Of a DNA stretch of 64,000 nucleotides, positions 1 to 6,536 are shown piece after piece. A program made the position numbers and the translations under genes. Numbering within the stretch: the stretch's first letter is position 1; every line of letters begins with the position of its first letter. Origin of the DNA: JADLHS01 sp020848635 (lineage in GTDB: Bacteria > Verrucomicrobiota > Verrucomicrobiia > Limisphaerales > JADLHS01); assembly GCA_037044975.1 (NCBI GenBank), contig JBAOIL010000037.1, positions 372,001-436,000 of the forward strand. Reading direction: 5' to 3'. The notes under the pieces were generated by a model. It did not search any database. It saw only the letters and a program-made list of their open reading frames with translations, and was not told where the DNA came from.

Positions 1-514
1 TGCGCTCGACCTTTTCCCCAACGTAGCGGACGCCCTTGCCTTTGTACGGCTCCGGCGGATAAAACGCGCGAATCTCCGAAGCCACCTTGCCGACCATGTG
101 CTTGTCCGGACCTTCGACGGTGACTTTCGTATTCTCCTCAACCGTCACTTTGATTTGATCCGGAATGGTGTAATTAACTGGGTGCGAATAGCCGAGACTC
201 AAATTCACTAATTTCCCTTGAACGGCAGCTTTGAACCCCACCCCCTGAATTTCGAGCTTTTTAATAAATCCGTCGCTCACACCCTTGACCATGTTGTTCA
301 GGAGCGCCCGGCTCAAGCCATGCAATGCCTTGGCTTGCGCATCTTCCCCATCACGGCTCACCACAATCTTTCCGTCCGCAACATTGAGGCTGGTTCGCTT
401 GGGCAGTTCCCAGTCGAGTTTGCCCTTTGGACCACTGACGTGAACTTTCTGCCCCTTCACCTCCACCTTTACCGTGGCGGGAAGGACAATCGGTTGTTTT
501 CCAATGCGCGACAT
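1..514 (-). CDS. rplF: 50S ribosomal protein L6 (3' end outside window)
   Basis: Large-subunit protein L6, which binds 23S rRNA near the sarcin-ricin loop and the factor-binding site. The reading frame begins MSRIGKQPIV, the usual L6 start, and contains VSGPKGKL and the late motif GPDKHMVGKVASEIRAF typical of the second L6 domain. About 171 codons are present; the last few residues (normally after YKGKGVRY) run off the window edge. It lies 10 bp downstream of rpsH in the ribosomal block. Confidence 0.97.
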   Translation of the reverse strand, partial: MSRIGKQPIVLPATVKVEVKGQKVHVSGPKGKLDWELPKRTSLNVADGKIVVSRDGEDAQAKALHGLSRALLNNMVKGVSDGFIKKLEIQGVGFKAAVQGKLVNLSLGYSHPVNYTIPDQIKVTVEENTKVTVEGPDKHMVGKVASEIRAFYPPEPYKGKGVRYVGEKVER

Positions 515-524
515 AATTCAGTCC

Positions 525-911
525 TTACCAGATGTAACAAAGCAATTCTCCGCCGATGTTTTTCTTCTTGGCCTGCGTCCCGGTCATTAATCCCTCCGAA
601 GTGGAAACGATCGAAACCCCCATGCCACCCAATACGCGCGGAATCTCAGTCGAACCGACATAACGGCGCAATCCAGGAGTACTCACTCGTTTCAATCCTT
701 CGATGACATTCTTTTTGCCCTCGTATTTAAGGCGGATCTTGAGCGTCTTGGGTAATTTGCCCTCCACGGCCACGTCCGCGACGTAACCTTCCTGCTTCAT
801 TATTTGCGCAATGCTTTCCTTGGTGCGCGAATGCGGAAGTTCCACAACCGGCAGCAAGGCGCGGCTCGCGTTGCGAATGCGGGTTAACATGTCAGAAATC
901 GGATCGATCAT
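525..911 (-). CDS. rpsH: 30S ribosomal protein S8
   Basis: Small-subunit primary rRNA-binding protein S8, 128 aa, normal length. The start MIDPISDMLTRIRNA and the C-terminal STSEGLMTGTQAKKKNIGGE with LLCYIW at the very end are family signatures. In enterobacteria S8 is the translational repressor of the spc operon; whether it acts so here cannot be read from the sequence. It follows rpsN after 4 bp, so coupled translation is likely. Confidence 0.97.
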   Translation of the reverse strand: MIDPISDMLTRIRNASRALLPVVELPHSRTKESIAQIMKQEGYVADVAVEGKLPKTLKIRLKYEGKKNVIEGLKRVSTPGLRRYVGSTEIPRVLGGMGVSIVSTSEGLMTGTQAKKKNIGGELLCYIW

Positions 912-915
912 AAAA

Positions 916-1185
916 TTACCAGCTCGCCTTCACCACTCCCGGAATCAAACCATTCAGCGCGGCCTCCCGGAACGTCAGTCGCGAACAACCGAACTTCCGC
1001 AGGTAACCATGCCGGCGGCCACTCATTGAGCAGCGATTCACCAGTCGCGTCGGACTGGCGTTACGCGGCAGCTTTGCAAGGCCCGCGTAATCACGCTTGG
1101 CCTTGAGTTCGGCGCGCTTTGCCGCGAACTTCTTTACCGTTGCTGCCTTGCGCTTGTTGCGCTCCAACCATGATGTCTTGGCCAT
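916..1185 (-). CDS. rpsN: 30S ribosomal protein S14 (zinc-free long form)
   Basis: S14, 89 aa, the long type without the CxxC zinc ribbon. It starts MAKTSWLERNKRKA and carries NRCSMSGRRHGYLRKFG and FREAALNGLIPGVVKASW, the conserved C-terminal half that packs in the 30S head. The only cysteines are single (RCS, GCS), so it does not bind zinc in the manner of short S14. Located between rplE and rpsH as in the standard spc order. Confidence 0.97.
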   Translation of the reverse strand: MAKTSWLERNKRKAATVKKFAAKRAELKAKRDYAGLAKLPRNASPTRLVNRCSMSGRRHGYLRKFGCSRLTFREAALNGLIPGVVKASW

Positions 1186-1197
1186 AAAAATTTCTGG

Positions 1198-1740
1198 TTA
1201 CTTCTCCGCAAAGGGAAAGCCCATGTGTTTCAACAAGTCCTGCGCCTGTGCATCGCTCGTCACGCTCGTGACAATCGTGATGTCCATCCCCTGCTGGCGC
1301 TTAATCTTGTCCATTTCAATCTCGGGAAATACAGTCTGATCCGCGACGCCGAAGGTATAGTTGCCCCGGCCATCAAACTTGCGCGGCGACAAGCCCCGGA
1401 AGTCACGAATCCGCGGCAGGGTTACGGCCACCAAACGGTCGAAGAACTCGTACATTGCATCCTTGCGCAAGGTAACCCGGCAACCAATCACCTGCCCCTC
1501 CCGCAATTTAAAGTTCGCAATACTATGCCGCGACTTGCTGATCGCTGGTTTGCGCCCCGTAATCTGCGTGAGGTCCTTGGTCGCATCGTCGATCGCCCCC
1601 TTTTCAAGCGATGCGCTCACACCCATGTTCACTACGATCTTTTCCAACTTCGGGATCTGGTGAACGTTGACATAATTGTGCTTCGCCTTCAGAGCGGGCA
1701 CCACCTCATTGACGTATTTGCTGTAAAGTCGGTTTTTCAT
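1198..1740 (-). CDS. rplE: 50S ribosomal protein L5
   Basis: L5, 180 aa, binds 5S rRNA and contacts the P-site tRNA. The motif TGRKPAISKSRHSIANFKLR and the downstream FDGRGNYTFGV and ITIVTSVTSDAQAQDLL are characteristic. Length is normal. The 61 bp between rplX and this gene is the largest gap inside the block, and I see no obvious promoter or terminator in it. Confidence 0.97.
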   Translation of the reverse strand: MKNRLYSKYVNEVVPALKAKHNYVNVHQIPKLEKIVVNMGVSASLEKGAIDDATKDLTQITGRKPAISKSRHSIANFKLREGQVIGCRVTLRKDAMYEFFDRLVAVTLPRIRDFRGLSPRKFDGRGNYTFGVADQTVFPEIEMDKIKRQQGMDITIVTSVTSDAQAQDLLKHMGFPFAEK

Positions 1741-1801
1741 TTTTTGGCGTCACGGTTTTGGCCGTAACTCGATTCAAATCTCAATTCAATGTCCTGGCGG
1801 C

Positions 1802-2077
1802 TCAAGTCTTCGCCGGGGCAACCCCGCGCTTGGCGACGCGGGCATCAAATTCTGTCGCGCTCATCACATTGGAGATGTGAACGGAGCCTTCGCGCTCGAC
1901 AATGGCCCCCTGGGGGTGCTGCTGGCTTTTGCGGGTGTGACGCTTGATCATGGCAACGCCTTCGACAATCACACGACTCTTCTTGGATAACAGCGTGATG
2001 ATCCGCCCCCGTTTGCCTTTGTCCGATCCGGCCAGCACTACAACTTCGTCGTTCTTCTTAACGTGAAAACTCTTCAT
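1802..2077 (-). CDS. rplX: 50S ribosomal protein L24
   Basis: L24, 91 aa, an assembly-initiator protein of the 50S subunit. The KOW motif is visible at the N-terminus (VVVLAGSDKGKRGRI), followed by EGVAMIKRHTRKSQQHPQGA, the typical loop. It starts 4 bp after the rplN stop codon and precedes rplE. Confidence 0.97.
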   Translation of the reverse strand: MKSFHVKKNDEVVVLAGSDKGKRGRIITLLSKKSRVIVEGVAMIKRHTRKSQQHPQGAIVEREGSVHISNVMSATEFDARVAKRGVAPAKT

Positions 2078-2081
2078 AATC

Positions 2082-2447
2082 TCAAATCACTTCGGGCGCC
2101 AGCGAAATAATCTTCATGAATTTCTTTTCGCGCAGCTCACGAGCCACCGGCCCAAAAATACGCGTTCCCTTGGGATTATTCTCCGCGTCAATCAGGACCA
2201 CTGCATTGCTGTCAAAGCGCAAATATGAACCGTCGCTCCGCCGGGTAATCTGCCGTGTGCGCACGACCACCGCATTGTGGACTTCGCCTTTTTTCACCGT
2301 GCCGTCCGGGGCGGCGACTTTAATATGAACTTTGATCACATCGCCGATGCCCGCGTAACGCTGGTTACGTCCAAGCACGCCAATGTTCCAGGCTACTTTG
2401 GCGCCGGTATTGTCAGCTACGTCAAGATGAGAACGGATTTGCAGCAT
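2082..2447 (-). CDS. rplN: 50S ribosomal protein L14
   Basis: L14, 121 aa. I chose the start at 2447 (MLQIRSHLDVADNTGAK), because this is the conserved N-terminus and gives the normal family length; an in-frame ATG further upstream would extend into rpsQ. The C-terminus GPVARELREKKFMKIISLAPEVI is diagnostic. The spacing to the rpsQ stop is 10 bp. Confidence 0.97.
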   Translation of the reverse strand: MLQIRSHLDVADNTGAKVAWNIGVLGRNQRYAGIGDVIKVHIKVAAPDGTVKKGEVHNAVVVRTRQITRRSDGSYLRFDSNAVVLIDAENNPKGTRIFGPVARELREKKFMKIISLAPEVI

Positions 2448-2457
2448 ATATTTCCAA

Positions 2458-2760
2458 TCAGGCGGCCACGCGTTCCACGCCACTGCTCTTTTCGACGACG
2501 CCCACCAACCGCCAGCGTTTTAGCTTGGACAACGGCCGGGTCTCTTCGATGCGCACCTTGTCCCCCACCTTCGCTTCGGCCTTTTCGTCGTGCGCGTAGA
2601 ATTTGCTGTAAGCGGTGACAACTTTCTTGTAGCGCGGATGCGGAAAACGCCGCTCGATCTGCACCACGATGGTCTTGGCCATCTTGTTGGAAATCACCTC
2701 GCCGACGCGTTCTTTGCGCGTACCCCGCTTGGCCACCGTTGAATTTGCAGTTTCAGGCAT
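2458..2760 (-). CDS. rpsQ: 30S ribosomal protein S17
   Basis: S17, 100 aa, a primary 16S rRNA-binding OB-fold protein. The core GEVISNKMAKTIVVQIERR and the segment HDEKAEAKVGDKVRIEETRP are typical. The first about 20 residues (MPETANSTVAKRGTRKERVG) are a basic extension compared with short S17 proteins. It lies between rpmC and rplN. Confidence 0.96.
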   Translation of the reverse strand: MPETANSTVAKRGTRKERVGEVISNKMAKTIVVQIERRFPHPRYKKVVTAYSKFYAHDEKAEAKVGDKVRIEETRPLSKLKRWRLVGVVEKSSGVERVAA

Positions 2761-2771
2761 ACCAGATAAAA

Positions 2772-2969
2772 TTAGGCGGCTTTGTTGCGGAGTTGCGACA
2801 CCCGGGTTTCGAGCCGCGCAATGTCGCGTCGCAAGGTGTGCAGCCGCGCCGGCTTTTCCAGTTGCGCGCTCGCCTGCTGCAAACGGAGGTTGAACATTTC
2901 CTGCCGCAAGTCCCGGCTCTTGGCCGTCAATTCAACCTGCGTCATGTCTTTAATTTCCGAAAACTTCAT
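2772..2969 (-). CDS. rpmC: 50S ribosomal protein L29
   Basis: L29, 65 aa, a small two-helix protein at the polypeptide exit tunnel. It starts MKFSEIKDMTQVEL and has the FNLRLQQASAQLEKPARL segment followed by the RRDIARLETRVSQL helix, as expected for L29. It sits 15 bp after rplP and 11 bp before rpsQ. Confidence 0.96.
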   Translation of the reverse strand: MKFSEIKDMTQVELTAKSRDLRQEMFNLRLQQASAQLEKPARLHTLRRDIARLETRVSQLRNKAA

Positions 2970-2984
2970 AAACTCGCTTCCTGC

Positions 2985-3407
2985 TTACGCGGCGTGCCGA
3001 TGCCGTGAGATAAACTTGGTCTTGATCGGCAACTTCGTCGCCGCCAAGCGCATGCACTCCCTCGCCACCGCCTCCGTCACGCCGTCCACTTCAAATAAAA
3101 CGTTTGCCGGTCGTATCACTGCCACCCACGATTCGAGCGGGCCCTTGCCCTTGCCCATTCGGGTTTCAAGCGGCTTCTTGGTATAGGACTTTTGCGGAAA
3201 GATCCGAATCCAAAGCTTTCCGTGCCGTTTCATCTGACGGGAAATCGCCACACGCGCAGCTTCAATCTGCTTGGTATCCATCCAGCAGCGTTCCAAGGCC
3301 ATCAATCCATACTCGCCAAACGCAACCGTGCTTCCGCGGTAGGCCAAGCCCGTACGACTGCCCCGGTGCATTTTGCGATACTTTACTTTTGCTGGCTGTA
3401 GCGGCAT
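2985..3407 (-). CDS. rplP: 50S ribosomal protein L16
   Basis: L16, 140 aa, contacts the A site of the 50S subunit. Recognised from VKYRKMHRG at the start, FGEYGLMALERCW, KRHGKLWIRIFPQKSYTKKP, RMGKGKGPLESWVAV and the C-terminal KLPIKTKFI. The length matches the family. Lies between rpsC and rpmC in standard order. Confidence 0.97.
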   Translation of the reverse strand: MPLQPAKVKYRKMHRGSRTGLAYRGSTVAFGEYGLMALERCWMDTKQIEAARVAISRQMKRHGKLWIRIFPQKSYTKKPLETRMGKGKGPLESWVAVIRPANVLFEVDGVTEAVARECMRLAATKLPIKTKFISRHRHAA

Positions 3408-3429
3408 ATCAAATATCTCTTCCTAAATT

Positions 3430-4095
3430 TCAGTTCACAGCGGCAGGGGCCGGTGCGGCCGCTTTTTGCGGCTTGTTCTCACCTTTGCAAATCCAGCACT
3501 TGATGCCGATTTTGCCATACATCGTATTGGCTTCCGAGAAGCCGTAATCAATGTTCGCCCGCAAAGTATGCAACGGAACGCGGCCCCAGTGGTACTTCTC
3601 GACGCGGGCGATTTCCGAACCACCCAGCCGACCGGCACAGCGAATCTTGATGCCATCGGCACCGAAATCCTTGGCCGTCTGCAAAACTTTCTTCATCGCA
3701 CGCCGGAACGAAACGCGACGCTCCAGTTGCAGGGCAACGTTTTCCGCGACGAGCTGGGCATCAATCTCGGGAGACTTGATCTCCACAATATCCACGTACA
3801 CTTCCTTCCCCGTCATTTTGCTCAGGTCCTCCTTGAGCTTATCAATTTCTGATCCTTTGCGACCGATGACCACGCCTGGGCGGGCTGTCAGAATCGTAAT
3901 GCGACAGCGGCTGGCCGCACGCTCGATCAAAATTTTTGGCACCGAAGCGGTCTCCAGCTTTTTCTTGAGCAGGTCGCGAATCTTGCGATCTTCGGCCAAC
4001 AAAGTGCCGAATTCCTTTTTCCCAGCATACCATTTGGAACGCCAGTCTTTATTGACCGCGAGGCGGAGGCCGATTGGATTGGTTTTTTGTCCCAT
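3430..4095 (-). CDS. rpsC: 30S ribosomal protein S3
   Basis: S3, 221 aa, part of the mRNA entry channel. It begins MGQKTNPIGLRLAVNKDW; the KH domain shows the GRKGSEIDKL loop around residues 75-90; the C-terminal half carries GAKGIKI-like FGADGIKIRCAGRLGG. The tail ends in an Ala/Pro-rich stretch after KCWICKGENK, a common low-complexity extension. It starts 5 bp after rplV. Confidence 0.97.
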   Translation of the reverse strand: MGQKTNPIGLRLAVNKDWRSKWYAGKKEFGTLLAEDRKIRDLLKKKLETASVPKILIERAASRCRITILTARPGVVIGRKGSEIDKLKEDLSKMTGKEVYVDIVEIKSPEIDAQLVAENVALQLERRVSFRRAMKKVLQTAKDFGADGIKIRCAGRLGGSEIARVEKYHWGRVPLHTLRANIDYGFSEANTMYGKIGIKCWICKGENKPQKAAAPAPAAVN

Positions 4096-4100
4096 ACTGA

Positions 4101-4433
4101 TTACTCGTCGGAAACCGTAATTTTGATGTGGCAGCGGCGCTTGATGATCGGACCAGCCGAACCGCGCGCTTTTGGAGTGAATCGTTTGAGGGAAGTCGCC
4201 GTGCCCGCCACCGCTTCCTTCACGCGCAATGTCTCGGGCTTGACCTTGTTATTGTTCTCCGCATTGGCAATTGCCGAGTCCAATGTCTTGGCCACAAACC
4301 GCGCCGACTTGCGCGGCACAACTCGCAGAACCGCCTGCGCCTGCAAAGCGGGCAAGCCCTGAATCTGTCGGACCATTTCGCGCATTTTTTGCGCGGACAT
4401 CGGCACGTTCTTCATGATCGCGTGGACTTGCAT
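4101..4433 (-). CDS. rplV: 50S ribosomal protein L22
   Basis: L22, 110 aa, lines the exit tunnel. I placed the start at 4433 (MQVHAIMKNVPMSAQKM), 4 bp after the rpsS stop; a longer in-frame start would overlap rpsS and add non-conserved Arg-rich sequence. The C-terminus TPKARGSAGPIIKRRCHIKI contains the conserved beta-hairpin tip RARGSA-like region associated with the tunnel. Normal family length. Confidence 0.95.
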   Translation of the reverse strand: MQVHAIMKNVPMSAQKMREMVRQIQGLPALQAQAVLRVVPRKSARFVAKTLDSAIANAENNNKVKPETLRVKEAVAGTATSLKRFTPKARGSAGPIIKRRCHIKITVSDE

Positions 4434-4437
4434 AATG

Positions 4438-4719
4438 CTATTTCGCCTCCGCCTTGGCCGTGTGTGCGCCGTGTTTCTTGAACGTGCGCGTCGGTGAAAA
4501 CTCACCGAGCCGATGGCCCACCATGTTTTCCGTCACAAAGACGGGGTTGAAGATTTTGCCGTTGTGAACCGTGAATGTCAGCCCGACGAATTCGGGCGTA
4601 ATCATTGAGCGCCGCGACCACGTCTTGATCGGTGTTTTCTGATTGGTGCTTTTTGCCTTCTGGATCTTCTCCATCAGGTGACCATCAACAAACGGACCTT
4701 TTTTAATCGAACGTCCCAT
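4438..4719 (-). CDS. rpsS: 30S ribosomal protein S19
   Basis: S19, 93 aa, located in the 30S head. It starts MGRSIKKGPFVDGHLMEKI and contains KTWSRRSMITPEFVGLTFTV and MVGHRLGEFSPTRTF, all diagnostic. It follows rplB by 6 bp and precedes rplV by 4 bp. Confidence 0.97.
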   Translation of the reverse strand: MGRSIKKGPFVDGHLMEKIQKAKSTNQKTPIKTWSRRSMITPEFVGLTFTVHNGKIFNPVFVTENMVGHRLGEFSPTRTFKKHGAHTAKAEAK

Positions 4720-4725
4720 AATCGT

Positions 4726-5580
4726 TTACTTGTTCTTCATCGGACGACCATCGCGGCGCACCACGATGAAGCGATTGGAAGTTTTCTGCTTGTTGCGCGT
4801 CCGAAAACCCTTTGCCTGCAAACCCCACGGCGAGGTCAACTGCTGCCAGCCACCGCCGCCCTTGCTCTTGCCCTGACCGCCACCGTTCGGATGGTCTACT
4901 GGATTGCGCGCCACGCCCCGGGTGATTGGCCGGATGCCCCGATGCCGGGAGCGACCCGCCTTACCCAAAACCACATTCTCGTGCTCCGGATTACCCACCT
5001 GGCCGATGGTAGCGTAACAATCCTCGCTAGCCTTGCGAATTTCGCCGGAAGGCAACCGAATCGTAGCGTAACCCTCGTCGCGCGACATCAGCGTTGCTGC
5101 TCCACCCGCTGACCGCACCATTTGTCCGCCGCGGCCCGCAGTAAGTTCAATGTTGTGAATTGAGATCCCAACCGGAATGGCCTTGAGGGGAAGGCAATTA
5201 CCAATCTCGGGGGCCGCCATCGGGCCGCTCATTAGCTTCGCCCCAACCACAACTCCGACCGGCGCGATGATATAGCGCTTCTCACCATCCTTGTACTGGA
5301 GCAAGGCGAGACGGGCTGAACGCATCGGATCGTATTCAATCGCGGCGACGATGGCTTCGACTCCATGCTTGTTGCGCTTGAAATCCACCAGCCGGATTTT
5401 TTGCTTGTGACCGCCACCAATGCCACGCGCGGTGCAACGACCGTAGTGGTTACGCCCGCCCGTCTTCTTGCGAATTTCGACCAGGCTCTTCTCCGGCTTG
5501 GACTTCGTAATGTCACTGAAGTCCGCGATCGTAATGTATCGCGTTGACGGCGTTAGCGGTCTAAATGATTTAACTGGCAT
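4726..5580 (-). CDS. rplB: 50S ribosomal protein L2
   Basis: L2, 284 aa, close to the peptidyl transferase centre. Family motifs: GGRNHYGRCTARGIGGGHKQ (the RGGG-like loop), AGRGGQMVRSAGGAA, LGKAGRSRHRGIRP and the C-terminal NPVDHPNGGGQGKSKGG. Most bacterial L2 proteins read DHPHGGG at this last place; here the second His is Asn. It is the first gene of the ribosomal block: the 280 bp upstream contain no rplW, and the next gene is divergent. Confidence 0.97.
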   Translation of the reverse strand: MPVKSFRPLTPSTRYITIADFSDITKSKPEKSLVEIRKKTGGRNHYGRCTARGIGGGHKQKIRLVDFKRNKHGVEAIVAAIEYDPMRSARLALLQYKDGEKRYIIAPVGVVVGAKLMSGPMAAPEIGNCLPLKAIPVGISIHNIELTAGRGGQMVRSAGGAATLMSRDEGYATIRLPSGEIRKASEDCYATIGQVGNPEHENVVLGKAGRSRHRGIRPITRGVARNPVDHPNGGGQGKSKGGGGWQQLTSPWGLQAKGFRTRNKQKTSNRFIVVRRDGRPMKNK

Positions 5581-5695
5581 AAAATCAAAAGTTCCAGAGG
5601 AGCTGGCGAACCATCATTCCCGTCCCCGCTGTGGAGATCAGTTATCGGCTCGCGAATCTGCTGGCCCTGTGCGTTTTTAGGCGCAAGGGACGGAG

Positions 5696-5723
5696 AGAAT
5701 AGCAAACGAAAGTCGAGGTGCAA
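5696..5723 (-). promoter_or_regulatory. possible promoter for the ribosomal block
   Basis: Reading the minus strand, TTGCAC (5723-5718) and TATTCT (5701-5696) are spaced by 16 bp in an AT-rich stretch about 115-145 bp before the rplB start. Both hexamers are only partial matches to sigma-70 boxes. A palindromic AT-rich sequence (TTTCTTAAGAAA) lies just upstream. This is inferred by eye only. Confidence 0.25.
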
Positions 5724-5859
5724 GAGATTTCTTAAGAAATTTTAGCAGCCCTAAAATTCGGCCACGATTCCCTCAAAAAGATACTCTCCGAGCACCTCTG
5801 AGCAGTGAATTTTTGCCTTCTGGTTGGACGTGTAATTTCAGAAAGTATGGGCGCGAGTT

Positions 5860-6480
5860 ATGCAAACCGCGAAACCAATTGGAATTTGCGTCGGGCTTGA
5901 CTTTCCGATTCCCCCGAAAGGCGCGTGGTATACCAGCAACCACGCAGGCAAGTTCATTGGGGCCGCGCATCGCGACCTTGGCGCAGGCTTGGCCGCGCTG
6001 GTGTTTGGACTCTTCTGGAACAGCCTGCTCTCAATATTCACCGCGTTCGGGCTTTCTGCCACGTTTCATAACCTGCACATTTCCCTGCCCAATTGGTTAC
6101 CCGCCTTCAAGTTCGGAGTCGATTCGATGGATGTCCCCATGACCATCTACTACTGGATTTTCCTCCTGCCCTTCATCCTCGTCGGACTGTTTTGCATCGG
6201 CTGGTTTCTTTCAAGTATGTTCGGGCGGACCGAAGTGCGAGTTTTGAATGCGGCAGGAACAATCTTCGTGGGGCTTGGTCGGTTTGGATACACGCGCCGT
6301 TTTGACGCCTCCGGAGTGAAGAATGTTCTATTTCGTCGAGTACGCAGTACCGAAGGCAGCGACACGAACGTCGTTGTCATGATGACAAGCAATGGCAGAA
6401 GGATCAAATTCGGCTCCATGCTCACGGAAGAACGCTGCCGATTCATGGCCGATTCCGTACAAAAGCTTCTCGTCCACTAA
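5860..6480 (+). CDS. hypothetical two-helix membrane protein
   Basis: 206 aa protein that I do not recognise. Two hydrophobic segments are clear, at about residues 38-63 (GLAALVFGLFWNSLLSIFTA) and 95-120 (YYWIFLLPFILVGLFCIGWF). A soluble C-terminal part of about 85 residues follows, with VRVLNAAGTIFVGLGRFGY, which may form a beta-rich domain. It is divergent from rplB, and its stop codon is followed directly by the terminator of ppdK, so it is probably a single-gene unit. No catalytic motif is visible. Confidence 0.7.
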   Translation: MQTAKPIGICVGLDFPIPPKGAWYTSNHAGKFIGAAHRDLGAGLAALVFGLFWNSLLSIFTAFGLSATFHNLHISLPNWLPAFKFGVDSMDVPMTIYYWIFLLPFILVGLFCIGWFLSSMFGRTEVRVLNAAGTIFVGLGRFGYTRRFDASGVKNVLFRRVRSTEGSDTNVVVMMTSNGRRIKFGSMLTEERCRFMADSVQKLLVH

Positions 6481-6485
6481 CCCAC

Positions 6486-6517
6486 AAAAAAGGCCGCTCC
6501 GGTTTCCCGAAGCGGCT
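6486..6517 (-). terminator. Rho-independent terminator of ppdK
   Basis: On the minus strand an 11-bp stem (AGCCGCTTCGG / CCGGAGCGGC, one G-U wobble) with a GAAA tetraloop is followed by a run of six T. It lies about 20 bp after the ppdK stop codon. The plus-strand version has a mismatch in the stem and a shorter T run, so it may also slow transcription of the convergent membrane-protein gene. Confidence 0.85.
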
Positions 6518-6536
6518 TTGAATTATCGGAAGCGGC

